DNA of 32,836 nt from Sphingobacteriaceae bacterium (GTDB lineage: Bacteria > Bacteroidota > Bacteroidia > B-17B0 > Aurantibacillaceae), in the NCBI GenBank assembly GCA_016705695.1, contig JADJLA010000006.1:1-32836 (forward strand), written 5' to 3'. The notes under the pieces were generated by a model. That model did not search any database. It was not told the origin of the DNA and saw only the letters and a list, made by a program, of their open reading frames with translations. Within the stretch, counting starts at the first letter, position 1. Each line of letters starts with the position of its first letter. The position numbers and the translations under genes were made by a program. Below, one piece after another: positions 1-9,461 of the stretch.

Positions 1-487
1 GCACAATGTCAACAACTTCTTTTTCATCATACTTATTATAATAGCCATCCTGCTATCTGCCTGTACCGAAGTAAAAGCTCTCCATGTATCTTTACATTCC
101 AACCGGGTCTATAATCATATCATACTTTTTTGTCCAGCATTTCTTTAATGGGTTTTTTAAACTGCCCGTTCAGGTCTTTTGGAAACATCCAGAATCAAAA
201 GATTGTTTTTTGTTACATCCCATCAAATGAAAAGGTAATTCGTTTTACAGTATGATTTAATGTATGGTTATCTTCTGTCGTATTGGTTACTTTATAGGCA
301 TGAGTGCCGCTGGCATCCACATTAAAATCAATAAATATGGCCATCGCTTGTTTTTGATAGTTTGTTTTTGATTGAAGGGTAATCTCAAGTGTCTGTCCCT
401 AAACAAACAGTAATTTGCCGGTAGTTTTTGGCATAAGCAATGGAAGAAATACAAAGTATAAAAGCCGGTAGTCAGAATTTGTTTCAT
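1..487 (-). pseudogene. Frameshifted secreted hypothetical protein, 3' end outside window
   Basis: I do not recognise a family. On the minus strand an ATG at 487 opens a signal-peptide-like start (MKQILTT then, one frame over, LCISSIAYAKNYRQ). The reading then moves between frames. A long clean stretch runs through ITLQSKTNYQKQAM, FIDFNVDASGTHAYKV and VKRITFSFDG, and later DLNGQFKKPIKEMLDKK and YDYRPGWNVK. Each block is protein-like and has no stop, so this is one coding region broken by several indels, either errors near a contig end or real decay. Cutting after the AYA is plausible, so the product would be exported. It runs opposite to the peptidase gene on its right and probably continues past position 1. 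Confidence 0.4.
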
Positions 488-658
488 AGAAATAATTAAA
501 GATAATTCCCAAAGTTGACGATTCTTCGTCACAATCGTTGCAAAAGGAAAATATGGTATTATTGTATGTCACCATTACCGATCTACTTTCATCTGATCTT
601 CTTACTTTTAATAATCCATTGTTAGTGGAACTTTTCTCATAATTAAATTTTTCTTATT

Positions 659-2240
659 ATGCCGAATTAGAATGACTGATGATCCGGTAGATCCTAACCA
701 ACAGGATGATGATGGTGGAGGTGGTGGTCAGGACCAATCTTCCGAATTGGTGGTGGTGGTTTAATGTCAACTTCTCCCTATGTTGCTGGGTACGCTTTTC
801 AAAGGGAAGGGAATTATCCTGTTGCTGGTGATAGGTGCGAGGCCTTTTTTTTTATTAAACAAAAGTAGTGGCTGCAATCCTGCTGATATCATCAAGCAGT
901 TTTCCAGCAGCGGGTATAGTTTTAATCCTGCCGAATTCCAATAAAGCTTCCGTCTTGAAGGCCTTGGAAGATGATGCTGGTAAAAATCCATTGCCGAGAG
1001 GCTGTCTCTATAATGAAATTTGCACTAATCGTGGAAAGTAGGGGCAACAGGGTAGCTTGGCATGGAGTTGTGCTTGTGCGTCTCAAACTATTTTCAACTG
1101 CAGCCGCTACGGGTCAGGACCCCAATCAAATAGTTTTCAGTCCTTCACTATTTATATAACCAGATCCGGCTGGAAGGTTGCTAGGGTTCATATTTACAAA
1201 AAGGGCCGTAAGGCAATATTGAAGGCTAATGGCGAATGCCATTGACCTTCAATATCCTTATAATGACAAGCCTTTGTGAAAAGAACCATCTTCTTCTGAT
1301 GTGCAGCAGGGCCGTGAAAATGTGATCCATGGATTTACAAGAATCATAACGGAGATAATATTAATGAGATCAGTGTACGGGGTATCAAGGAACATCTGGC
1401 AAAAAAATGCACCGGTAGCAATTGAAAATATGATGGTGGGTCTTGAGTTTTATGCAGGATATGATGGGGCAGAGTTGTGAACCTACAGGGAATGGATGAA
1501 TCGCAAATGGGGATGAGCGGACATGCTATGAGTGTGATTAGCAGTTATGATGACAGGAAATTTGATGCTTTCCAGATAATGAATAGCTGGGGTCCGGGTG
1601 GGGCCTGCAAGAATGGTGTAGGCTGGATCCAGTATAGCGATTTTAAAACGTGTGTAAGAGAGGCATAGCGAATTGACCCCTTGCCCAAAAGAAACAATGT
1701 GGCCAATATTCCATTGGAGTGATAGATTGGACTAGTCAATAATGATGGAGGGAAAAATATTCCCGTTGCAGGCCCAACAGCCGGAAATATGTTTAAACCA
1801 CTTCGCCAATAAAGATTGGCACCCGTTTCAAAATGTCAATTGAGAATGCAACGGAATGTTAGATCTATGTTTTGGCAGAGATACAAACAATACCAGTTTT
1901 GTATTATTCCTTATCTGAAAACAGGTGATTTGGTTTCAAAACATTCGCCTTATTGTGGCATCACGGTACCCGGCTTTTCCCCAAGGCACAATCTTTTGAA
2001 CCAGATAATATCCGGAAACAGCGACCAGATTGCTATCGTGGTGAGTAAGGATGAATTAGATTACAATGCACTGAACCAGGCTATCAGCCGCAGCAGTCGT
2101 TCCGACTATCTTGGTAAAATAAACGAAGCGTTGCGGAGTATTTTGATTAGTTCTGCCAGATTTAACAATACAAATGATGCACCATTTACTTCAAAGTAGA
2201 TGCAAACAGTAATAAAGCAGTAGTTTCTGGTTACCATTGA
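659..2240 (+). pseudogene. Papain-family (C1A) cysteine peptidase, multiply frameshifted
   Basis: Several frames read in turn give the parts of a papain-like peptidase. There is an Asp/Gly-rich N-terminal linker (DPVDPNQQDDDGGGGG), a hydrophobic segment (one frame reads IILLLVIGARPFFLLN), then CNPADIIKQFSSSGYSFNP. A GQQGS-AWS block follows where the catalytic-Cys region of this family (typically QGSCVAW) should be; the Cys itself is lost in this reading. The catalytic His and Asn blocks are clear at about 1518-1600 (SGHAMSVI and IMNSWG, then GVGWIQYSDF). The C-terminal part (DYNALNQAISRSSRSDY, KINEALRS, YFKVDANSNKAVVS) resembles the extra domain Bacteroidota C1 peptidases carry; I suspect a DUF4384-like domain. 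At least six shifts occur, more than anywhere else in the window. Probably a surface or secreted protease; whether it is truly dead depends on read accuracy. Confidence 0.6.
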
Positions 2241-2287
2241 TAAACAATAGTGGTTATAAATTATAGTATCTAAATGATTGAAAGAAA

Positions 2288-2784
2288 ATGAAGAAATTAA
2301 TATTGACGTTATTGGTGATGGTAGGTGGATTAGCGGCTTCATCGCAGGACATGACAAAATTTAACCTGTATAGGCCAGAGGATAATGCCAAAAAGGAAAT
2401 TGAATCAAGAGTAAAGCAGGCAAAGGAAGCCGGCAAACATGTACTGATTCAAATAGGAGGTAACTGGTGTATCTGGTGTGCAAGGTTCAATGCTTTTGTT
2501 ACCGGTGATAAATCTATAGACTCTTTGGCGAATGCTAATTATGTTGTGTATCACCTTAATTATAGCAAGGAAAACAAAAACACTGATATACGCAAAGTAC
2601 CAATTTCCACAGCGGTTTGGCTTTCCTGTTTTTTTTAATCTTAAATGGAAAAGGCGATTTACTCCATACCCAGTCATCATGGTACCTTGAATCAGGAAAA
2701 AGTTATGACAAAGAAAAGGTGACTGCTTTCTTCACTGATTGGGGACCGAAGGCATTTGATCCCGCACAATACAAAGAAGAATAA
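2288..2784 (+). CDS. Secreted thioredoxin-family protein (one frameshift near 2630)
   Basis: The start MKKLILTLLVMVGGLAASSQ is a clear signal peptide, so the product is exported to the periplasm. GKHVLIQIGGNWCIWCARF at about residues 48-66 is a thioredoxin-fold strand followed by a CxxC redox motif (CIWC), as in thioredoxin_7/DUF255-like proteins that reduce or isomerise disulfides or scavenge oxidants. The first frame stops near 2638. The neighbouring frame carries on with FGFPVFLILNGKGDLLHTQ, which supplies the cis-Pro-type strand (FPVF), then the last helix to YKEE and a stop at 2784. About 165 residues in all, normal for the family. The shift lies beside a run of eight T, so an indel error is likely. 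Confidence 0.75.
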
Positions 2785-2786
2785 AT

Positions 2787-3289
2787 GAATCCAAACGTTG
2801 CTGCTTTTATTAAATGCTGAAGCATCCTGTTAAGTTCAGGATGTTTCTGTTTACCAAATTACCGGCAGCTTATTTTGCTGGTGTAAGAGTGAGGAAATGG
2901 ATGAGATACGGTGTAAGGTTTCTGTGCCGTATAAGTGGATGTCACAAAACCCTTTTCGTTCCACCTATTTTGCCTGTCTTAGTATGGCCGCTGAAATGAG
3001 TACCGGGGCATTGGCAATGGCCTATTTGTATAAGATCGATCCGCCTGTTTCCATGCTGGTGGTAAAAGTGGAATCAGAGTATTTTAAAAAGCAACAGGCC
3101 GTACCAACTTTTGTTTGTGGTGATGGAGAATTATTCAGGAATACAATAGCAGAAGCAATAGCGACCGGAGAAGCAAAAACGCTACGGGCAAATCAGTCGG
3201 AAGAAATAAAAGAAGGTGAGGTAGTAGCAGAATTTTATATCACCTGGTCTTTTAAAGCAAAGAGTAAAAATAATTTACAAACAATTTAA
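2787..3289 (+). CDS. DUF4442 (PaaI-like hotdog thioesterase) protein, frameshifted
   Basis: Three frames join into one hotdog-fold protein. The start is MNPNVAAFIK, then KHPVKFRMFLFTKLPAAYFAGVRV, then DEIRCKVSVPYKWMSQNPF, STYFACLSMAAEMSTGAL and, at the end, VVAEFYITWSFKAKSK. The block VPYKW..QNPF..STYF..L.MAAE is typical of DUF4442, a PaaI-like group presumed to act on acyl-CoA or acyl-ACP thioesters; the true substrate is unknown. The shifts sit at an AAATG (about 2815) and at GTGAGGAAATGG (about 2890), and each is repaired by adding one base. It starts two bases after the thioredoxin-like gene stops, so the two may be co-transcribed. Confidence 0.65.
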
Positions 3290-3326
3290 AAAAAACTCCC
3301 GGGTGGAACAGCTAAGTTCCCCTTTC

Positions 3327-3340
3327 AGGAGGCGGAGGAG
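3327..3340 (+). promoter_or_regulatory. Unusually strong Shine-Dalgarno stretch before the MBL hydrolase
   Basis: AGGAGG followed directly by GGAGGAG ends four bases before the ATG at 3345. Bacteroidota seldom use strong Shine-Dalgarno sites, so two in tandem stand out and fix the start. The purine-rich tract may be a chance feature. Confidence 0.4.
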
Positions 3341-3344
3341 ATAA

Positions 3345-4827
3345 ATGAAAATTGCATTTCATGGCGCAGCCAGAACTGTTACCGGTTCAAAACATTTACT
3401 GACATTAAAAAACGGTAAAAAAATCCTGTTGGACTGTGGTATGTTCCAGGGTTTGGGTAAAGAGACAGATCTCCTTAATCGCAATTTTGGATTTGAGCCA
3501 AAGGAGGTGGATGTGATGATCCTTTCACATGCACATATTGACCATAGCGGTCTTATCCCAAGGTTGGTGTCAGGTGGGTTTACCGGCAGAATATTTTGTA
3601 CACCTGCTACAAAAGACCTCACGACTGTATTATTGGAAGACTCAGCGGAAATACAGGAGGATGATATCCGCTACACCAATAAACGACGTGCAGCAGAAGG
3701 GCTTCCTTACCTGAAACCTTTATATACTATTGAAGAGGCAAAAAAAGCCACCACTCATTTAACCGAGCGGCATTATAACGAATGGTTTGAAGTAACAGAT
3801 GGTGTGAAAGCGATGTACACCGATGCCGGTCATATCATAGGCAGTGCCTGTGTGAATATAATTGTGAATGAAAATGGAAAAGAAACCAGGCTGACATTCA
3901 GTGGTGATGGTGGCCGTTACCGGGATGCTATTTTAAAATCGCCTGACACTTTCCCCAGGCAGATTATATTCTTCTTGAATCAACTTATGGCAACAGCCTG
4001 CATGATGATAATACAACAACACCAGATATGTTGTTACGCTGGATTGAAAAAGCCTGTCTTCAAAAAAAGGGAAAGCTGATTATGCCGGCATTCAGTGTGG
4101 GCCGCACGCAGGAACTTTTATATTCTCTCAATCAATTAGAACTGGAGAATCGTCTGCCCGATCTCAATTATTATGTGGATAGTCCCTTAAGTATAGAGGC
4201 AACGATGATCATGCAGAAATACCCGGAGTACTTTAATAAGACGATCCAGAAGATTATGAAGACGGATAGCGACCCGTTTGGATTTAAAGGGCTGCGGTTC
4301 ATTAAAACGGTTGACCAATCCAAACAATTGAATTTTATGGATGGTCCTTAGTCATCATTTCTGCCAGTGGCATGGCAGACGGTGGAAGAGTCAAACATCA
4401 TATCAGTAACAATATTGAGAACAGCCGCAACACCATCCTGTTTACCGGTTATTGCGAACCCCGTTCATTGGGCGGCAGGCTGATGGCCGGAGAAAAAGAA
4501 GTGGGTATCTACGGTGTAAAGCATGAAGTACATGCAGAAATAGGAGCCATCCGCAGCATGAGTGCCCATGGAGATTATGAAGACCTTTCTCAATGGCTGG
4601 CCTGCCAGGATATGAAAGAAGTTAAAAAATTATTTCTTGTTCATGGAGAGTATGATGTGCAGCAGGATTTTAAACGCCGTCTTGTTAAAAAAGGGTTCGC
4701 AGAAGTAGAAATTCCCGAGCAACATTACGAGATTGGCTTATCCCGACAATTTCCCGACATAACTACAAGACTTTCACATCTCTTTAGTAATCGCAGCATC
4801 ATAATTGCCGTTTATAGAGTGGTATAA
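3345..4827 (+). CDS. MBL-fold beta-CASP metallo-hydrolase (RNase-like), two frameshifts
   Basis: Metallo-beta-lactamase fold with a beta-CASP insert, the family of CPSF/Ysh1-like RNA processing nucleases and their bacterial relatives. The start FHGAARTVTGSKHLL is typical. The zinc motif HAHIDHSGL (HxHxDH) lies at about residue 62, followed by TDAGHIIGSA and FSGDGG. The beta-CASP half gives IMPAFSVGRTQELL, YYVDSPLSIEAT, IISASGMADGGR, LFTGYC and the closing MSAHGDYEDL and LFLVHGEYD blocks. Frames change near 3955 and near 4348 with no motif lost, so the protein is about 490 residues, slightly above the usual ~460. The tail after HYEIGL looks read out of frame. Likely a cytoplasmic RNase or phosphodiesterase; the natural substrate cannot be told. 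Confidence 0.85.
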
Positions 4828-4855
4828 AATTTATCACACTTAAACAACATAAATT

Positions 4856-5443
4856 ATGAAGAACCTGAAACTGTGGGGAATGTTTTCAACTTTCATCCTC
4901 GTACTGGCAAGTTGCGGCACCACAGCGCATATTGAAAAAGACGATACTGTTGACCTGGGCCGTTACAGAACTTTTGCCTGGGTTGATAGAGATGGCGAAG
5001 GAAGGAATGACCGTAATAAAAATAATGATCTTACGGAACAGCGGATACGGGATGCCGTAAACAAAGAGCTGGAAAAATCAGCCGGCTGGAGAGAGGTAAA
5101 GAACAGGCCGGATATATTATTGAGTTATGATGTGCTGGTGGAAAGAGGAACAAAGGAAACTACGAACCCTGTTTACACAAGACCCAGTTCCCGGTTAGTG
5201 TACAATCCTTACACCCGCCGTTACGCCACCATTTATTATCCGTCACAGTTAGCAGGCTATGAAAGAGATGAGCGGACCATCCGGGAAGGCACCGTTACCA
5301 TTTCTATGATCGATGCTAAAACGGATAAAACAGTTTGGCAGGGCTGGACTACAGATGAAGTGAATAGCAGAAACCTGACTTCAAAAGAAATACAAAACAG
5401 TGTAAAATCAATTTTCAGAAAATTTGATGTAGCAAAAAAGTAA
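4856..5443 (+). CDS. DUF4136 lipoprotein
   Basis: Intact 195-residue protein with a lipoprotein signal peptide: MKNLKLWGMFSTFILVLASC has the lipobox LASC, so the Cys at 20 would be lipidated and the protein anchored in the inner or outer membrane facing the periplasm. The mature part shows the DUF4136 pattern: LGRYRTFAWVD at about 37-47, IRDAVNKELEKSAGW in the middle, DILLSYDVLVERG, and EGTVTISMIDAKTDKTVWQGW near the end, closing with KSIFRKFDV. The role of DUF4136 is unknown. It is a single gene with its own terminator directly downstream, and one of the few intact genes in the left region. Confidence 0.88.
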   Translation: MKNLKLWGMFSTFILVLASCGTTAHIEKDDTVDLGRYRTFAWVDRDGEGRNDRNKNNDLTEQRIRDAVNKELEKSAGWREVKNRPDILLSYDVLVERGTKETTNPVYTRPSSRLVYNPYTRRYATIYYPSQLAGYERDERTIREGTVTISMIDAKTDKTVWQGWTTDEVNSRNLTSKEIQNSVKSIFRKFDVAKK

Positions 5444-5469
5444 TTGTTCAATAGGACGGTTTCGGACAG

Positions 5470-5497
5470 GCCTCCCGTAAGGGGAGGCTTTTTTATT
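5470..5497 (+). terminator. Rho-independent terminator of the DUF4136 gene
   Basis: A perfect 7-bp stem, GCCTCCC at 5470-5476 with GGGAGGC at 5482-5488, closes a GTAAG loop and is followed by six T. It lies 26 bases past the DUF4136 stop. Confidence 0.9.
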
Positions 5498-5537
5498 TGC
5501 ATAGAACCATCTTTTTATATTTAATAGCATAAATTAG

Positions 5538-7872
5538 ATGGTTAAACAAAACCAATCTAAAATGCGATTTCTATTCTTTGTCTATTTGATTTTATATATT
5601 CAGAATCTAAGTTTTGGACAGAGTAAAGAAGAAATAGCGAACTACAAACTACTTTCTCAATCTGCTAAAAAAATATGCTAAAGAGGCAAAGGATGAGTTA
5701 AAAAAGAAAAATATTGATAAAGCAGAGAGCCTTTACTTGCAGTCACTTTCAGTTTATCCCGTCTATCCATTATTAGATGAATTTGGAGATCTATTTGAGT
5801 ATAAGAAGAAAATAAATGATATAAAAAGTATAAATATCATTTATGATTCTATTATTAATGCTTATAAAAAGTTTGAAAAAGTTATTATCGATGTTGAGGG
5901 AGGCGGAGTTTTTTTCACTACTCATAATTATAAGTATAATACTACAAAAGATATAATTCCCTTTATTTTTAAGACAAAGGTTTCCTATAATATCGATTAT
6001 GGAAATGAGCTAATGAAAACGGGAGATATAAAGGGGGCAAATAAGTTATGGAAAGCTGTAGAACATACAGGAGTAGGGCTGGATATGATTGATCTTTACC
6101 TTTAATATGGTAAATTCTAATTTTCAATCTGGGGATATTCAAATTGGACTGAAACTGCTTTGAAATACCTGGAACTTTATCGGGGTAAAAACCCGAAGGA
6201 GCATCTGCATCAATTCTTATGGCCGCATCGTTGGTGGCGTTCAGTCTTGAAGACAAAAAGAGTCTTCAGCAAATGAATGATATCTCCCAGTCTATGAAAA
6301 AAAGTTTGGGTAATAGTGCTAAATTCGGTGTAGCCAAAACAGAGATTCTTCTGAATATTCTTAACGGAGAGTATCAAAAGGCTATTACAGAATTGGAAGA
6401 TTTGAAAAAGGGGAATGGAGATTTTTGGGGATCAAAATATATTGCAAAGGAAACATTACCCCTTATTTATATAATCACTGGAGATTATATTAAAGCGGAA
6501 GCTGCCATTTCGGAGCATACTAAACATCTCATGGTGTCCGAAAAGCAAACTAGTAATCTTAGAGGGCTGGTTTTCTTAGGGAAGGGTAATTATAGTCAGG
6601 CAATAAGTGAGTTTACCACCTACCTTGGTTTAAAAATATCTATATAGCACCTGATAAATTTAAGTATTACTGTAAAAGAGCAGAAGCCTACGAAGGACTA
6701 AAAGAATTCGATAAAGCAAAAAAGGATTATGAAGCCGCTTTAGTTTATAAGCCGGATTACGAAGTTGCTATAACTGGCCTTGCCCGCCTTGAAGGCCGTA
6801 TCATCAGCGAAAGAAAAACAGACAAGGCTCCACCACAAATAACAATTACCGAACCAGCCTTAGCAAGAGGCCTGATTGTAAAAGCAGCTGGAAACGATGT
6901 AATGATAAAAGGAATTGCCGCTGATCCCGCCGGTTTGAAATTTGTAACTATTAACGGTGAAAAAGTGTATTCCAGGAAGGTGGAACTTTTTGGGGCAGTG
7001 TTGCACTCAAAGAAGGAGTTAATAAAGTAACCGTGGCTGCCACTGATTTTTCAGGCAATACCGGCGAACAGGTTTTTGACATTGAAAGACCCGCTACTGT
7101 TTTAGCACTTAATGCCCCTTCTGCAAAAGAAGGTAAGAACTATGCTTTGCTGATTGGTTGCCAGAATTACGATGACATAAATATCCCCTCACTTCAGGAT
7201 CCGATTCCGGATGCGGTGAAGTTAAAGTTGATACTAAAAAATAATTACAGCTTCAGCGATGAAAATCTTTTTACTTTGTTTAACCCTGAGGTCTCCGATT
7301 TTAGGAAAAAATTTTTAGAAATATATGAGGTCATTCAACCAGAAGATAATCTCGTTATCTTTTATGCTGGTCATGGTATCTGGAATGAAAAGGAAAAAAA
7401 GGGTTATTGGATGCTTACTGATGCAAAATTGCAAAACCCTAATAGCTGGCTTTCCAATAAAGAGGTACTTGATATGATAGCAAGGGTTCCTGCACGGCAT
7501 ACGTTATTAATTACGGATGCCTGTTTCTCCGGTTCCGTTTTTAAAACCAGGGGTTTGAATACAGAGATCCCTATTGCGATGCAGCAAATGAATCAGAAAA
7601 TAAGCCGGGTGGCTATCACTTCGGGTAATGATACAGAAGTGCCGGACAAAAGTGTATTCATGAAATATTTGGTAAAAGCATTAAGTGAAAACAAAGAGAA
7701 ATATCTTACCGCACAGAAAATGTTTATCAACCAGATCATAGAAGCGGTGATGTCCGAGACAAAGACAGAGCCACGTTATGGAACTTTAGAGTTGGCCGGC
7801 CATGTGGGCGGTGATTTTATATTTATAAAAAGTGAGTTTTTGATTGCAAATTCATTTCACTCTTTAGGCTGA
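5538..7872 (+). CDS. TPR-caspase protein (peptidase C14), frameshifted N-terminal half
   Basis: The start is at 5538, or at 5562 where MRFLFFVYLILYIQNLSFGQ forms a signal peptide; I prefer 5562. The N-terminal half, broken at about 5672 (in an A7 run), 6105-6220, 6640 and 6974, gives helical TPR-like repeats (AESLYLQSLSVYPVYP, CKRAEAYEGLKEFDKAKKDY) and an Ig-like linker (VKAAGNDVMIKGIAADP, NKVTVAATDFSGNTG). From 7033 the frame is clean and holds a caspase/metacaspase domain: NYALLIGCQNYDD, the catalytic His in IFYAGHGIW and the catalytic Cys in LLITDACFSGS. The fold predicts a Cys protease of caspase type. Export plus TPRs suggests a scaffold in the periplasm; such proteins also occur among abortive-infection effectors. 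The tail after GGDFIFIK looks out of frame. Confidence 0.82.
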
Positions 7873-7895
7873 AATGGCTCTTTTGCCGCCCATTT

Positions 7896-7972
7896 GCGGG
7901 GGTAGCTCAGCTGGTTAGAGCATCGGATTCATAACCCGAAGGTCGGCAGTTCAAGTCTGCTCTCCCGTACCA
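7896..7972 (+). tRNA. tRNA-Met (anticodon CAT), likely element attachment site
   Basis: Folds as a full cloverleaf: acceptor stem GCGGGGG with CTCCCGT, D stem GCTC/GAGC, anticodon CAT at 7930-7932 in loop TTCATAA, T stem GGCAG/CTGCT, T loop TTCAAGT, discriminator A and encoded CCA. The acceptor stem is fully paired, which argues against initiator tRNA-fMet. The tRNA-Ile2 that also carries CAT cannot be excluded. One A-C mismatch closes the anticodon stem; a T at 7936 would repair it. The recombinase gene starts 246 bases downstream, so the 3' half of this tRNA is the probable attachment site. Confidence 0.92.
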
Positions 7973-8060
7973 TCTACAGTAAAAGTTCATATCCTAAACA
8001 GGGTTTGGACTTTTCTGCTTTATAGACCTCCCTAATCTCCCCTTCACTTCAATTTCCAGA

Positions 8061-8080
8061 GGTAACACGAAAGGTAACAC
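8061..8080 (+). repeat. Direct repeat GGTAACAC x2, possible integrase arm sites
   Basis: GGTAACAC occurs at 8061-8068 and again at 8073-8080, 12 bases apart, between the tRNA and the recombinase. Short spaced direct repeats in this place are typical arm-type binding sites of tyrosine recombinases; that use is inferred. Confidence 0.45.
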
Positions 8081-8149
8081 ATGGAAAAAATCACCATGAA
8101 TCCTCTGACAGTGAAACCCTTTACCACACCACATTTCAGCCCTTTTAGG

Positions 8150-8184
8150 TGATACCTCAGTCTGGGTATGAACAACTGATACCT
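8150..8184 (+). repeat. Direct repeat TGATACCT x2, possible integrase arm sites
   Basis: TGATACCT is found at 8150-8157 and 8177-8184, just before the recombinase start. It is a second pair of short direct repeats in the same 246-base gap and may bind the recombinase or its excision factor. Confidence 0.4.
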
Positions 8185-8218
8185 TTTTGGGCATTAACCC
8201 CCTTAAAATCAAAGAGCT

Positions 8219-9406
8219 ATGATTATTCTATTCTGGATATACAAGTCCCGTATCAATAACAGTGGGCAATGTCCCATAATGATGAGAATTACAGCCAGTG
8301 GCAAAAGAATATCGTTTACGACCAATCAATTTATAGAGCCAAAGCTTTGGGATAAAGACAGGCAAAGAATTAAGGGCACTACACCTCTGGTTAAACAGAT
8401 AAACGACTTACTACTGACATTACGCACATCTGCATTGAATCACTACAACGATTTTATAAAGAAGGCAATTCCTGTAACCCCACAAGCAATACGAGACCTG
8501 ATATTTCAAAAAAACAAGCCAGCACATACATTACTTGAAGCCTTTACTTTTCATATACAGAACCTGAAAACACGGGTTGGCTTTGATACAGCAATAAACA
8601 CAGTAAAGAAATTTCAAACTACCGAGAGTAAGCTGAAAACTTTCTTGCCGGCAATCTTTGGAAGAGCAGATATTCACCTGTTTGAGATTAATCAAAAGTT
8701 TATCGCTGATTTTGATTTGTATATGCGTTCAGAAGGCAAACTAAAGAACAATACAGTAGTTAAGAACATGATGATACTAAAACGGGTGATGTATGTATGT
8801 GTACAGAATGGGTGGTTAGATAAACAACCCTTTGGCACTTACAGTTGCAAACTGGATGAAACAGACAGAGGCTATCTAACTGCACAAGAACTTTCATTAA
8901 TGGAAAACGTACAATTGCCAAGCAAGCGATTGGAGCAAGCAAGGGACATCTTTATATTCTGTTGCTATACAGGGTTAGCTTATGTTGATGTGTCGAAGTT
9001 GAACCACTCTCATTTTGAAAAGCAGCCAGATGGTAGCAACTGGATTAAGATTGCACGAACGAAAACACAATCCAAAGCATTGATACCAATGTTACCAAAA
9101 GCACAAGCAATACTAAACAAGTATACCGATAGTATTTCGGGTATAGAACAGCAAAAAGTGCTTCCCATTATCTCAAATCAAAACCTCAATAAGTATCTGA
9201 AAGAGGTTGCTGAAAAATGTGGTGTCAACAAAAGAGTATCAATGCACTTGGGTAGGCACACTTTTGCGACTACAGTTACATTGGAAAAAGGTATTGATAT
9301 AACTACTATTTCAAAGATGCTGGGACATAAAAGTGTCCGTTATACTCAGCTATATTCGAAAGTAACAGAGATGAAGATTGCTGCGGATATGCAAAAGCTA
9401 ATGTGA
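8219..9406 (+). CDS. Tyrosine recombinase/integrase, Bacteroidota (CTnDOT-like) type
   Basis: Intact 395-residue integrase, the usual size for this family. The N-terminal arm-binding domain covers residues ~1-85 (CPIMMRITASGKRISFTTNQFI, W at LWDKD), a SAM-like core-binding domain ~100-200, and the catalytic domain from ~215. Catalytic parts seen: the beta-hairpin Lys in ARTKTQSKAL, HLGRHTFAT (HxxR), LGHKSVRYTQLY with the second His and the nucleophile Tyr at ~379. The first catalytic Arg is absent: the motif reads CCYTGLAYVDVSKL where many recombinases have TGLR. Members of the CTnDOT group tolerate this change. It would excise and insert the element at the neighbouring tRNA-Met. A terminator follows its stop. 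Confidence 0.93.
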   Translation: MIILFWIYKSRINNSGQCPIMMRITASGKRISFTTNQFIEPKLWDKDRQRIKGTTPLVKQINDLLLTLRTSALNHYNDFIKKAIPVTPQAIRDLIFQKNKPAHTLLEAFTFHIQNLKTRVGFDTAINTVKKFQTTESKLKTFLPAIFGRADIHLFEINQKFIADFDLYMRSEGKLKNNTVVKNMMILKRVMYVCVQNGWLDKQPFGTYSCKLDETDRGYLTAQELSLMENVQLPSKRLEQARDIFIFCCYTGLAYVDVSKLNHSHFEKQPDGSNWIKIARTKTQSKALIPMLPKAQAILNKYTDSISGIEQQKVLPIISNQNLNKYLKEVAEKCGVNKRVSMHLGRHTFATTVTLEKGIDITTISKMLGHKSVRYTQLYSKVTEMKIAADMQKLM

Positions 9407-9419
9407 AGCTCTCGATATT

Positions 9420-9456
9420 ACCCCTTCATTAAATGCAATGGAGGGGTTCTTTTTTT
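9420..9456 (+). terminator. Rho-independent terminator after the integrase
   Basis: ACCCCTTCATT at 9420-9430 pairs with AATGGAGGGGT at 9437-9447 (11 pairs, one G-U), loop AAATGC, then TCTTTTTTT. It closes the integrase transcript and sits just before the RadC-like start at 9462, so that gene needs its own promoter or read-through. Confidence 0.85.
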
Positions 9457-9461
9457 AAAAA

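Noticed and set aside
3955..4350. Programmed ribosomal frameshifting in the MBL hydrolase and helicase
   Set aside because: No slippery heptamer with a downstream structure is evident, and similar breaks occur in nearly every long gene.
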